A DNA stretch of 64,000 bases from CAWBLP01 sp963789495. Its GTDB lineage: Bacteria; Pseudomonadota; Alphaproteobacteria; Acetobacterales; Acetobacteraceae. The DNA is taken from the NCBI GenBank assembly GCA_963789495.1, contig CAWBLP010000005.1, positions 310,001 to 374,000 on the forward strand, read 5' to 3'. The notes beneath the pieces are model-generated. The model did no database searches. It was not told the DNA's origin and saw only the letters and a list, made by a program, of their open reading frames with translations. Both the position numbers and the translations under genes were made by a program. This document shows, one piece after another, positions 23,066-31,337 of this stretch (positions within the stretch are counted from its first letter, which is position 1; the number at the start of each line of letters is the position of its first letter).

Positions 23066-24610
23066 ATGGAGACAATTGAGACCCTCGGCAAATACGAGGT
23101 CAAACGGACGCTCGGGCGCGGTGCTATGGGCACCGTGTACGAGGGCTGGGATCCGATCATCGCGCGTCGGGTCGCCATCAAGACGGTCAAGATCCCAGAT
23201 GCCGACGATCCGGAAACCGAGGAGCAGCTTGCTCGCTTCCGACGCGAGGCGCAGGCCGCGGGCCGGCTGACCCACCCCAATATCGTCGGCGTGTTCGATT
23301 ACGGCGAGACCAGCGACCTCGCCTACATCGTGATGGAGTTCGTAGACGGACCACCGCTGAAGTCGCTGCTGGACAAGCAGGAGCGATTCGCCATCCCCGA
23401 TATGATGCGAATCATGGAGGACCTGCTGGCCGGACTGCAGTTCAGCCATGATCGGGGCGTGGTGCATCGCGACATCAAGCCGGCCAACGTGATGCTGACG
23501 AGCGGCGGCCAGGCGAAGATCGCCGATTTCGGCATCGCCCGGATCGAAAGCTCGTCCATGACGCAGGCGGGCACAGTGCTTGGAACGCCAGCCTATATGT
23601 CGCCCGAGCAGTTCATGGGCCAGGTCGTCGATGCGCGCTCCGACATCTACTCGTCAGGCGTTCTGCTCTACCAGTTGCTGACCGGCGAACGTCCGTTCGA
23701 GGGCGGCCTGTCGGCGATCATGCACAAGGCGCTGAACACCGAGCCGCCCTGGCCGTCGCAGATTTCAGTTACCTGCCCGCCGGCATTCGACGCCGTGGTG
23801 CGCAAGGCGATGGCCAAGCGCCCGGAAGACCGGTTCCAGTCTGCCGGTGCGTTTCTGGAAGCGCTGCGGGTGGCCGCATCAGGCCAGGCGGCGCCGGCTG
23901 CCGAATCGGCGGATGAGGCCACCATGGTGGTCACTCCCCGCACCGAGAGGCCGCGGGCCGGGCCGGTGATGCCGACCGCGCCCGCTGCGGTCACCCCGAC
24001 CAAGCGCTCGTCTGTGCCGATGCTCGCGGGGCTGGTGGTGGTGCTGTTGTTGCTGGTCGGAGGAGGAGCCTGGTTCGTCCTTTTGCGCAGCCCGGCGCCG
24101 ACCCAGTCCGCCTCGACCGGCGCGGAAAGCACCTCGAGCGGCTTATCCGGCGCGCAGCCGGTGATTGGCTCCGACGCGCCGGCGGTATCCGGCAGTCCAT
24201 CATCCACCCCGTCCGATTCTGCCGACACCAGTCAGTCCGGACCGGCCGCGCAGCCTGCTGCATCGTCACCGGTCACGCAGCCTGCCGCATCGTCTCCGAC
24301 CACTACCGCGTCGTCGCAGCCGGCGCCATCGCCCGCATCGGTCCCGGCATCAGCATCATCGGCCAGTCCGGCTCCGCAGACGACCGCAGGCAATTCGCCC
24401 CAAGAAGTTGCTCCGACACAACCCGCGGCGGCGCCGGCGACACCACCGGCTGAGTCGCAGCCGGCCGCGAACTCAGCCGACCACCACCGATACCGCTGCC
24501 AATGCCGGACGCCAGCAGGTCGCAATCGCCAGTCTCGATGCATTACGTCGTCAGGTCGCACAGGTTGTCGCGGAGCAACGGTGTGCGACGGTCGATGGCA
24601 ATGTGCGTGA
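23066..24610 (+). CDS. Transmembrane Ser/Thr protein kinase, 3' part frameshifted
   Basis: Bacterial Hanks-type kinase. Gly-rich loop GRGAMGTVY (17-25), ATP-binding Lys39 in VAIK, catalytic Asp136 in HRDIKPAN, DFG at 154-156 and SPEQ at 179-182 are all present, so activity is expected. A single membrane span lies at about 317-340, then an Ala/Ser/Pro/Thr-rich linker (341-470). The frame as written ends in about 40 unrelated residues. The proper C-terminal domain continues one base out of frame (next entry). Restoring it gives about 724 residues. The gene starts 27 bases after the CHAT gene. Confidence 0.88.
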   Translation: METIETLGKYEVKRTLGRGAMGTVYEGWDPIIARRVAIKTVKIPDADDPETEEQLARFRREAQAAGRLTHPNIVGVFDYGETSDLAYIVMEFVDGPPLKSLLDKQERFAIPDMMRIMEDLLAGLQFSHDRGVVHRDIKPANVMLTSGGQAKIADFGIARIESSSMTQAGTVLGTPAYMSPEQFMGQVVDARSDIYSSGVLLYQLLTGERPFEGGLSAIMHKALNTEPPWPSQISVTCPPAFDAVVRKAMAKRPEDRFQSAGAFLEALRVAASGQAAPAAESADEATMVVTPRTERPRAGPVMPTAPAAVTPTKRSSVPMLAGLVVVLLLLVGGGAWFVLLRSPAPTQSASTGAESTSSGLSGAQPVIGSDAPAVSGSPSSTPSDSADTSQSGPAAQPAASSPVTQPAASSPTTTASSQPAPSPASVPASASSASPAPQTTAGNSPQEVAPTQPAAAPATPPAESQPAANSADHHRYRCQCRTPAGRNRQSRCITSSGRTGCRGATVCDGRWQCA

Positions 24611-25241
24611 CGGAGGGACAGTCGCGCTGGATGGATTGGCGGGGCCATCGGCTGTGGAGCGGTTGCGCCAATCGCTGACGGGCATTGTCCCACCCGGGTC
24701 GGTCGACTGGAATGTGAGGGGGGTGGATTCCTTCTTCTGCCCCGCGCTCGACATCGTGCATCCGATCGTTCACGGCTTCGGGGCCGGCGCCGCACAGCTC
24801 GGCTTGGATTTGGTCGGCAGCAACACGCGCCTGCGTGATGGTGAGCACATCCTGCCGCGGCTGGTGATGCCGAACTTCCGCGGCCAGTTGCGCGTCGACT
24901 ATGTGGCGCATGACGGTGTGGTGCTGCATCTGTATCCGCAAATTGCCGACCCGAACCAGCGGATGACGGCCGATCCGCCTCGTGTTTTTGCTGCGGGGGA
25001 GACGGTCAAGCTGGGAGACCCCAGTCCCGGCCATCCGGCCTGGGAGGTCGCGCCGCCCTATGGTAGCGACATGATCATTGCCATTGCTTCGACGCAACCG
25101 CTGTTCAGCCGGCCGCGCCCGAGCAATGTGGAGACGGCGACGGATTACCTGCGCGAATTGCAGACCGCGGTTGATGAGGCACGCAGTCGAGGGGTCAAGC
25201 TGGCCGGCGGGGCGCTGGTGGTGGACACGCTGCCGAAATAG
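24480..25241 (+). pseudogene. Extracytoplasmic C-terminal domain of the kinase, out of frame (DUF4384-like)
   Basis: This frame continues the kinase after its low-complexity linker, from TTTDTAANAGRQQ onward, with no start codon of its own. After about 90 residues, a beta-rich segment (LRVDYVAHDGVVLHLYPQ, AAGETVKLGDPSPGHPAWEV, SDMIIAIAS) resembles DUF4384, a domain that accompanies bacterial kinases and caspase-like proteins. The change of frame falls near 24465-24490. The total kinase span is 3n+1 bases, as one extra base would give. It is either a sequence error or a truncated kinase lacking its sensor. Confidence 0.72.
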
Positions 25242-26299
25242 CAGGCCGGCCCCAGCGAAGCGATCGTGACGGGATTGCGGCGAAGGCCGTTCGTCCCCGG
25301 ACAAGGCGACGAATTGAGGTTCCCGGGCACGGGAGCAGGGGGATCGCGAGGCAGCGGAGCATGCCGGAAGGCGCGCCCTCGATAGATGAAGCCGCTCCCG
25401 GTCCGGATGGTGTGCCAAGGCCAGGGAGATGTTTGCTGTGGCTGAAGGCTTCGAACGAAGTAACCATGCCACGCAACCGCAGCCGGCGGTTCGGCATTCA
25501 ACCAGCAAGGCAGAGGGCGCGCAGTTCAGGAGACCAGGGTTTGGGCATGCACGGAAGGCTGGATGTGAACAGGGGCGAGGGGTCGATGCTGCTCCGGTGG
25601 GGCCGCCTGACCGACGATGAGCAGGCGCGGGCGATTCCATGCTTGGGCGCGGGGTTGCAAGATCCGGTCGGATCACTCGGCCTTCGGGTCGGCGTCCGCG
25701 TCATGCTGCTGTCCGACCCGCCGGCTCCCCCCGGAGAACCGCCGGAAGGGCCTGATCCCGACGAGCCACCGCCGGTCCAGGAACCGCCGGCGCCGATCCC
25801 CATTCCCGGCGACCCGCCACCGCCACCCCTGCAGGCCGCAGGGCAGGCGGGATGCGGCTAACCCCCGCTGCGAAGCGAGGGAGAGGGCCCTACCGCCCAG
25901 CACTGGGGCTTCGCGTCCGATCCGACTGATGGCTCCGACACCGCCCGGCGCGCCATGGCATCGATGACGCTTCCCCGTTCCTGCTCGATTGGTGCACGGC
26001 CATAGGGCTGTGCGCACCAATGTGATACGGCGTCCTCTGAAATCGGATATCCGGCCACCGGCAGCGCCGGAACCGCATGGCCTGGATCGGCCCGACGGTT
26101 GGCGAAGTCCGCCATCTGTTGCCCTCCGCAGTGGGTGATGGAGCCTCGACCCAGTGCTGGAGCGCGGTTGTGCCAGGCTGCGTGCCTGGTGGTATTTCCC
26201 ACGGACCGATCATCCGGTGCTGCCCAACCGGCAGCGCTATAGTGGTGAAGCGCTGCCGATGCTGCTAATCCTGAGGCAATAAACAGGGGAGATTCACGC
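25242..26299. other. About 1 kb without a convincing gene
   Basis: Between the kinase domain end and the solute-binding protein gene no open frame shows recognisable domains or a good start, apart from a possible small proline-rich protein (separate entry). The segment from about 25,860 to 26,240 looks like non-coding or decayed sequence. I saw no terminal inverted repeats or transposase fragment. The last 20 bases hold the ribosome site AGGGGAG of the next gene. Confidence 0.5.
25703..25861 (+). CDS. Possible small proline-rich protein
   Basis: An open frame of 52 codons reading SDPPAPPGEPPEGPDPDEPP and further PP-rich text ending QAAGQAGCG. Short Pro/Glu/Asp-rich proteins of this kind occur in alphaproteobacteria, from memory, but no domain or signal is visible and no ribosome site is convincing. 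The frame extends upstream, so the start is a guess. It could be a chance open frame in GC-rich DNA. Confidence 0.3.
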   Translation: MLLSDPPAPPGEPPEGPDPDEPPPVQEPPAPIPIPGDPPPPPLQAAGQAGCG

Positions 26300-27841
26300 A
26301 TGATGTTCCGGGCAGCGCTGCTTGCTTCCGTGCTGGCCTTCGCCACGCCGGCGATGGCGCAGTCAGCCGATACTCTCCGGGTCGGTATCGCCGCCCAGGA
26401 TATTGGCCAATTGGATCCGCACTTCGCCGTCACCACGATCGACCGCATCGTCGCGGCATGGATGTTCAACGGGCTGGTGCGGTTTCCGCCCGGCAGCAAC
26501 GATCCGGCAAAGCTGGAACCGGATCTCGCGGAGAGCTGGGATAGCTCGCCGGACGGCAAGACCTGGACCTTCCATCTGCGCCACGGCGTGCAGTTTCATG
26601 GTGGCTACGGTGAGCTGACCGCCGATGACGTCGTGTTCAGCCTGAAGAAGGCGGGCAACGCCAAGACCTCGGCCTTCTCATCGGCACTGCGGTCGTTCCA
26701 GACCATCGAGGCGATCGATCCCTACACCGTGCGGATTGTGCTGGCGAGCAACGTCCCGAGCCTGCTGGGCATCGTCACCAATTATTCCCAAGGCTTCATC
26801 GTCTCAAAGAAGGCAGTGGAGGCGCTGGGGGACAAGTTCTCCCGCCAGCCGATCGGTACTGGTCCGTTTGCGTTCTCGTCGGTGACGCCGAACCAGTCGC
26901 TGGAGCTGGTGGCGCATGAGGGGTACTTCCGCGGCGCACCGAAGATCAAGAAGATCAGCTATCGGTTCATTCCGTCCGACGCGTCACGCGATCTGGCGTT
27001 CCAGAACGGCGAGCTGGACCTGGATTATGGCCGCGCCGACCAGGCCTGGGTGAACCGGACGAAGGCACTGCCGCATACGATTGTCGACATCTTTGAGCCG
27101 GCCGAGGAGGCGCAGCTTCACCTGAACACCACGGTGAAGCCGTTCGACGACATTCGCGTTCGCCAGGCGATTGCCTATGCGATCAATCGGCCGGAACTGG
27201 TGAGCTGGCGGGGTCACGACGTCAGCCGTGAGGCGCAGAGCGTGGTGCCGCGCGGCTATCTCGGATTCACTGCCGATAACGGCCTGCTGCCGCATAACGT
27301 GGACAAGGCGAAGGAGCTGCTGAAGGAAGCCGGCTACCCGAATGGATTGACGGTGAAGATGATCCAATCGCAGCTGCCGGAGATGCTGACAGCGGCGCAG
27401 GTGATCCAGGCCGAACTGAAGAAGGCCGGGATCAACCTGGACATGCAGGTGGTGGAACACGCGACATTCCACCAGCAGATCCGCCAGGATCTGAGCCCGA
27501 TCGTGTACTATTCGGCGGCTCGTTTCCCGGTGGCCGACGTGACGCTGACGCAGTTCTTCCACTCGCGGAGCATCGTGAAGACGCCGACGGCGGTGACCAA
27601 CTTCAGCCACTGCGACGTGGCGGACAAGGAGATCGACGCGGCGCGAGTGGAAACCGACCGGGCCAAGCAGCTGGCACTTTGGGCAGAGGCACAGAAGAAA
27701 ATCGTTGCCCAGGTCTGTTCGGTGCCGATGTTTGAGACCCTGTTGGTGTTCGCGCGGCACGACAATCTCGACTACGGGTACAAGCTGGAAGGGTCGCTCT
27801 CGCTCGGCCCGCAGATCATCGAGACCACGCACTTCAAGTAA
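26300..27841 (+). CDS. ABC transporter solute-binding protein, family 5 (peptide/dipeptide type)
   Basis: Periplasmic binding protein of 513 residues. The signal peptide ends at ATPAMAQ. The SBP_bac_5 pattern is clear: LDPHFAVTTID near the N terminus, LAESWDSSPDGKTWTFHLR, then FHGGYGELTADDVVFSL, and later IRVRQAIAYAINR (written DDIRVRQAIAYAINRPE). AGGGGAG precedes the tandem ATG codons. No permease or ATPase genes adjoin it, so it is an orphan in this window and its partners must be elsewhere. The ligand could be a peptide, sugar, nickel or opine. A hairpin follows the gene. Confidence 0.92.
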   Translation: MMFRAALLASVLAFATPAMAQSADTLRVGIAAQDIGQLDPHFAVTTIDRIVAAWMFNGLVRFPPGSNDPAKLEPDLAESWDSSPDGKTWTFHLRHGVQFHGGYGELTADDVVFSLKKAGNAKTSAFSSALRSFQTIEAIDPYTVRIVLASNVPSLLGIVTNYSQGFIVSKKAVEALGDKFSRQPIGTGPFAFSSVTPNQSLELVAHEGYFRGAPKIKKISYRFIPSDASRDLAFQNGELDLDYGRADQAWVNRTKALPHTIVDIFEPAEEAQLHLNTTVKPFDDIRVRQAIAYAINRPELVSWRGHDVSREAQSVVPRGYLGFTADNGLLPHNVDKAKELLKEAGYPNGLTVKMIQSQLPEMLTAAQVIQAELKKAGINLDMQVVEHATFHQQIRQDLSPIVYYSAARFPVADVTLTQFFHSRSIVKTPTAVTNFSHCDVADKEIDAARVETDRAKQLALWAEAQKKIVAQVCSVPMFETLLVFARHDNLDYGYKLEGSLSLGPQIIETTHFK

Positions 27842-27850
27842 GGTCTGGCT

Positions 27851-27884
27851 GCAGGAGGAGCCGCTGCGCGGCGGTTCCTCCTGC
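27851..27884 (+). terminator. Strong hairpin after the solute-binding protein gene
   Basis: GCAGGAGGA pairs perfectly with TCCTCCTGC, with an additional GCCGC/GCGGC inner pairing, starting 10 bases after the stop codon. The position suits a terminator or an mRNA-stabilising structure. No T-tract follows, so factor-independent termination is uncertain. Confidence 0.45.
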
Positions 27885-27954
27885 GATCATCAGATGCGCC
27901 GTCAGGATGCGTGATGCCCATCACGGGTGGCATCCCGAGCGGAGGAGGGCTGAT

Positions 27955-28812
27955 ATGACGAACGGACGCAAGCGACTGCTGCTGGTTCAGGCGTTCACGC
28001 TGGCGGACTCGTCGCCGCATTATCTGCGGGTCAGCGACGGCTCCAAACAGGCGCAGCTGATGAATTATCCCGACATCGCGCCCCTGCTGGCGGATGTGGA
28101 GTGGGACCTGCATCCAGGGCCGATCTCTCCGATCGGGGATTCCTACGTGGAGACGCGTGAGGAATTCGCGCTGGTTGGTGCCAAACGTCTGCCGATTGTG
28201 CGCGAGGCCTGCGAGTTGGGGCGCTATGACGCAATTGTGCTGCTCGGCGGCGGCGATCCCGGCTTTACCGAGGGACGCGAAATCGGCCAGCGCCACAACA
28301 TCCCGGTGACGGCCTGTGCCCATGCACAGATGCATATTGCGGCCATGCTGGGCAACAAGTTCAGCGTCGTCGATATCTCGGAAGTCCACAATATGCACTA
28401 CTACAATCTGGTGGTGCAGTATCGGTTCACCGACAAATGCGCGTCCATCCGTGACATCGATTGCCCGCTGCCGCGCCCCTCCCGGCCAGGAGCGCCGAAC
28501 ATTCAGGCGGAAAAGGCACAGGCAGAGCGTGGCGAACGATCCGAGATGCTGGAGCGCTCGGTCGCCGAGGCGGTCGCCGCGATCGAGGACGATGGAGCGG
28601 AAGTGATCATCCTCGGCTGCTCCGCCGCATTCTGGATGCAGCCCTTCCTGCAACGCCTCCTGCAGGAAATCGGCTGGGAAGTCCCGGTGCTGGAGGGCTA
28701 CCGGGCGGCGATCGAGATGGCAAAGCTGTTGGCCAATCTGAATGTCTCGGTCAGCGGCATGGCCTTCCCGCGTGACAACCCACGCAAGTGGCGACGGCGG
28801 AAGGTGTTCTGA
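27955..28812 (+). CDS. Asp/Glu/hydantoin racemase-superfamily protein
   Basis: A 285-residue cytosolic protein. The two-cysteine racemase pattern is visible: the first Cys in VTACAHAQMH and the second in IILGCSAAFW, each at the end of a beta-strand as in aspartate/glutamate/hydantoin racemases and maleate isomerases. GGAGGAGGG sits eight bases before the chosen ATG; an in-frame ATG upstream lacks it. The substrate is unknown. It is 113 bases downstream of the peptide-type binding protein on the same strand, suggesting a link to imported amino-acid-like compounds (inference). It ends 10 bases from a convergent gene. Confidence 0.8.
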   Translation: MTNGRKRLLLVQAFTLADSSPHYLRVSDGSKQAQLMNYPDIAPLLADVEWDLHPGPISPIGDSYVETREEFALVGAKRLPIVREACELGRYDAIVLLGGGDPGFTEGREIGQRHNIPVTACAHAQMHIAAMLGNKFSVVDISEVHNMHYYNLVVQYRFTDKCASIRDIDCPLPRPSRPGAPNIQAEKAQAERGERSEMLERSVAEAVAAIEDDGAEVIILGCSAAFWMQPFLQRLLQEIGWEVPVLEGYRAAIEMAKLLANLNVSVSGMAFPRDNPRKWRRRKVF

Positions 28813-28822
28813 CCAGCGCGCC

Positions 28823-29539
28823 TCAACGCCCTCGATAGGCGTCCAGCAAGGCGTCATCCAGCGAACGCCCTGTCGCGTAGCTGTTCAGGCCTTCGGGCCG
28901 ACCGACGTCCGGGACAAGCCGGAGGCAGGGCTGTGCCGGCCCCAGCACCTGGTGGACCGGCAGAACGGCGCTCCATATCGGCAGGGCGTAATCCGCCTCG
29001 TCATCGACCACGCCGGTGGAGCGGATTTTGGCGGATGCCTGCTCGATTTCCATCACCACGAAGGTTGTTGCCTTAATCTCCTGCTTCGTCGGGGCGCGCA
29101 ATGTTGCTGAACGACCGGGGAAGAAGCGGTCCACGAAACCGTCGATGGCCCGTCGCTTTTCGCTGGCATCCTCCACCATGCGGGCGGTGCCGAAGGCCAT
29201 GACGGCGCGATAGTTCACCGAATGATGGAAGTGGCTGCGCGCCAACACGATCCCATCCAGATGCGTGACCGTGGCACAGACGGGCACGCCGCCAGATTGG
29301 CTCCTGATCATCCGGCTGGCGGATGATCCATGCCAATACAGCCGATCGTCCTCACGCCAGAATCCGGTCGGTGTGCAATACGGCAATCCATCGATCAGGT
29401 AGGCGAGATGCACCACCATGGCCGCATCGAGCACCTGATAGACGGTCGCTTTGTCGTAATGCCCGCGTTCCGGCCGACGGCGTACCCGATTGCGATCCTC
29501 GGTGGGAAATCGGTCAGATGGTATGAACTTGTCCGGCAT
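28823..29539 (-). CDS. Pyridoxamine 5'-phosphate oxidase-family flavoprotein (Nim-like)
   Basis: FMN-binding split-barrel protein of 238 residues, closest in style to the Pyridox_ox_2 / NimA group. YDKATVYQVLDAAMVVHLAY starts the barrel, then GLPYCTPTGFWREDDRLYWHGS, then AFGTARMVEDASEKRRAIDGFVDRFFPGR in pieces. Such proteins reduce small flavin-accessible substrates or bind haem/F420 relatives; the substrate is not predictable. The start is the ATG giving a compact domain; an in-frame ATG eight codons upstream is possible. Upstream lie TTGGACC-type sites matching a palindrome before the MocR gene, so control by that regulator is likely. Confidence 0.85.
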   Translation of the reverse strand: MPDKFIPSDRFPTEDRNRVRRRPERGHYDKATVYQVLDAAMVVHLAYLIDGLPYCTPTGFWREDDRLYWHGSSASRMIRSQSGGVPVCATVTHLDGIVLARSHFHHSVNYRAVMAFGTARMVEDASEKRRAIDGFVDRFFPGRSATLRAPTKQEIKATTFVVMEIEQASAKIRSTGVVDDEADYALPIWSAVLPVHQVLGPAQPCLRLVPDVGRPEGLNSYATGRSLDDALLDAYRGR

Positions 29540-29602
29540 AACGGCGCCTTTGCATGGGACCATCCGCAGCATGGCGCGCCGTTCTGCACTCCCCGAGTAC
29601 CA

Positions 29603-29650
29603 TTTGGACCAATGTATGCCGATCCATTTCGGCAGGTAGGCTGGTCCAAT
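29603..29650 (-). promoter_or_regulatory. Candidate MocR operator pair upstream of the Nim-like gene
   Basis: TTTGGACCAAT at 29603-29613 contains TTGG-A-CCAA, an inverted repeat; TGGTCCAAT lies at 29642-29650. They sit 64-74 and 103-111 bases before the gene start, the second touching the COQ9 stop. The half-site GGTCCAAT/ATTGGACC is the same as in the palindrome upstream of the MocR regulator. Confidence 0.5.
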
Positions 29651-30267
29651 CAGGCGGGGCGTAGGCAACCCAGCAAGCCTTCCGCCCGCCTGCGGACCTG
29701 ACCGATCCGACCCACCCCGGCCATCCGGCGATCCAGGAAGGCCAGCGTGGCACCGTGTGCCTCGCTGCTGTCGCGCAGCCAGAACAGCAGCGTGCTGGCA
29801 TAGACGGCTGTGAGGATGGCGCGCTTGGTGTACCAGCTGAAATCGGTCGACCGATCCCCCGCGGCGTGCCAGATCGCGTCGACGGTACGGGCGGTGCATC
29901 GAGACGCCGTGCGCGCATGGCGCGGCAGTGCCAACACCGCAACGGCGCGACGCACCGCTTCCTTGTGCAGTTCATTCTGCTCCAGCCGCAATTTGATCAC
30001 TCCACGCACCCGAGCGGGCAGACGAGCCCCGTCCCACGCCTGTGCTGCCGCGGCCTGCTCCATATGCCGATCGGCCAGATCACAGAACGCCTCCACCATG
30101 TCGACTGACCCGCCGGGGAACAGCAGGGCAGCCTCCTCGGGTGAGGCCCCAATTGACGCCAGGCCCCGGCGCAACGCCCGGTAGGTCCAGCCATCGAATG
30201 GCACGTGCGGCAATGCGGCCTCGATTGCGGCGTCCCGTTCCGGGCTGCGTTCCGGCGGCGCGATCAT
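29650..30267 (-). CDS. COQ9-family protein
   Basis: Ubiquinone-biosynthesis accessory protein of the TetR-like-fold, lipid-binding COQ9 family; it presents quinone intermediates to COQ7-type hydroxylases. At 205 residues it has the family's helical pattern: HVPFDGWTYRALRRG near the N terminus, ALLFPGGSVDMVEAFCDLAD, VRGVIKLRLEQN, and TDFSWYTKRAILTAVYASTL, followed by FLDRRMAGVGRIGQV. The start ATG overlaps the deformylase stop (ATGA), so the two are translationally coupled. COQ9 is typical of alphaproteobacteria and mitochondria. Confidence 0.9.
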   Translation of the reverse strand: MIAPPERSPERDAAIEAALPHVPFDGWTYRALRRGLASIGASPEEAALLFPGGSVDMVEAFCDLADRHMEQAAAAQAWDGARLPARVRGVIKLRLEQNELHKEAVRRAVAVLALPRHARTASRCTARTVDAIWHAAGDRSTDFSWYTKRAILTAVYASTLLFWLRDSSEAHGATLAFLDRRMAGVGRIGQVRRRAEGLLGCLRPA

Positions 30268-30827
30268 CGAGCCGCCGCCTGTTCCGCCGCCTGCTGTTGC
30301 GCCAGGGCGACTCGATTGAGTTCCTCGTTGAAGCCGAACAGGGCGAAATTCTGCATGCGCATGGGATAGAGAATGCCATCCAGATGGTCGTATTCGTGCT
30401 GGATCACACCGGCGTGGAAACCCGACACCTCGCGCGCGATGACGTTGCCGTCGCAATCCACGCCGCGATAGCGAATGCGGGGCGAGCGCGGCACGCCCGC
30501 CCGCAACCCCGGGATCGACAGGCACCCTTCCCAGCGCAACACCCGGTCCTCGCTCAACAATTCAACCTCCGGGTTGATCAGGACCGAGTTCGCCACCGGC
30601 ACGTCATCCGGATCCGCGCCGGAGCGCTCGCCCGGGATGCGGAACACGAACAAGCGCAACGGCACGTGAACCTGCGGCGCGGCCAGCCCGACGCCCGGCG
30701 CATCCTCCATCGTCTCGATCATGTCGGCGACCAGCCGGCGGATTTCCGGCGCTCCGGGGTTCTCGACAGGCGCGCATTGCTGCAGCAGCACCGGGTGGCC
30801 CATGCGGGCGATCTTGAGAATGGCCAT
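30264..30827 (-). CDS. def: Peptide deformylase
   Basis: Metalloenzyme that removes the N-formyl group from nascent polypeptides. All three motifs are intact: GVGLAAPQ, EGCLSIPG with the metal-binding Cys, and HEYDHLDG with two metal-binding His and the catalytic Glu. The length, 187 residues, is normal. No formyltransferase (fmt) gene adjoins it, unlike the usual def-fmt pair, so another deformylase may exist elsewhere in the genome. It is divergent from rpsU and overlaps COQ9 by ATGA. Confidence 0.94.
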   Translation of the reverse strand: MAILKIARMGHPVLLQQCAPVENPGAPEIRRLVADMIETMEDAPGVGLAAPQVHVPLRLFVFRIPGERSGADPDDVPVANSVLINPEVELLSEDRVLRWEGCLSIPGLRAGVPRSPRIRYRGVDCDGNVIAREVSGFHAGVIQHEYDHLDGILYPMRMQNFALFGFNEELNRVALAQQQAAEQAAAR

Positions 30828-30858
30828 GTGCGCTCCGAACTGGGGTTGCAAATCCGCG

Positions 30859-30886
30859 TTGGCGAGGGGGCGGAGCCATGTTATAG
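30859..30886 (+). promoter_or_regulatory. Promoter for rpsU
   Basis: TTGGCG, a 16-base spacer, then TTATAG, in the divergent def/rpsU gap. Transcription would begin near 30893, giving a leader of about 85 bases that contains two hairpins. Confidence 0.45.
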
Positions 30887-30899
30887 CGCCGCTTCCCGT

Positions 30900-30950
30900 G
30901 CCGGGCGACCCGGCGGCGGGTTCCGAGGCGTGTCCCCGATGCCCGGGGAC
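30900..30950 (+). promoter_or_regulatory. Two tandem hairpins in the rpsU leader
   Basis: GCCGGG-CGA-CCCGGC (30900-30914) is a perfect six-pair stem; GTCCCCG-ATGCC-CGGGGAC (30932-30950) is a perfect seven-pair stem. They lie between the promoter and the AAAGGAGAAGG ribosome site. They could serve attenuation, ribosomal-protein binding or mRNA stability. Confidence 0.4.
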
Positions 30951-30977
30951 CTCAAGGCAAAAGGAGAAGGCGGCCAA

Positions 30978-31181
30978 GTGCAAGTTCTCGTTCGCGACAA
31001 CAACGTTGATCAGGCGCTCAAGGCGCTCAAAAAGAAGATGCAGCGGGAGGGCGTTTTCCGCGAGATGAAGCTGCGTCGGCACTATGAAAAGCCGTCGGAG
31101 CGTCGGGCCCGCGAGGCTGCAGAGGCGGTTCGGCGGGCTCGCAAGCTTGAGCGCAAGCGCCTCGAGCGCGAAGGGTTCTGA
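30978..31181 (+). CDS. rpsU: Small ribosomal subunit protein bS21
   Basis: A basic protein of 67 residues beginning VQVLVRDNNVDQALKALKKK and ending in the Arg/Lys-rich helix RRARKLERKRLEREGF, the standard alphaproteobacterial S21. The start is GTG, chosen because the preceding AAAGGAGAAGG ribosome site is well placed and homologues start at this residue; in-frame upstream codons lie in the leader hairpins. It is monocistronic and divergent from peptide deformylase. Confidence 0.96.
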   Translation: MQVLVRDNNVDQALKALKKKMQREGVFREMKLRRHYEKPSERRAREAAEAVRRARKLERKRLEREGF

Positions 31182-31302
31182 CCGCTCGCGGCAGAACCGG
31201 TTCATCCGGATAACGATCGGTCGCGGCTAGTGCAAGCTACCGCCTGTCTCTGACCGCGTCCTGCGTACATGACGACTTGTTGCGGATGCCGGTTGGGCTT
31301 AC

Positions 31303-31316
31303 GGTCCAATTGGACC
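31303..31316. promoter_or_regulatory. Perfect palindrome GGTCCAATTGGACC upstream of the MocR gene
   Basis: A 14-base perfect palindrome lying 21 bases before the chosen ATG. Its half-site recurs twice upstream of the Nim-like flavoprotein gene. MocR/PdxR-type regulators usually control themselves and a nearby vitamin-B6-related gene through such sites, so this is a likely auto-operator. Confidence 0.55.
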
Positions 31317-31337
31317 CGCCCCGAAGCCGCATGTATC

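Noticed and set aside
24165..24470. Start of the second kinase frame read as an independent protein
   Set aside because: This stretch is His/Arg/Pro-rich out-of-frame text of the kinase linker; only the part after the frame change is meaningful.
25858..26559. Minus-strand frames around the start of the solute-binding protein gene
   Set aside because: They run through the signal peptide region of a clear plus-strand gene and show no domain.
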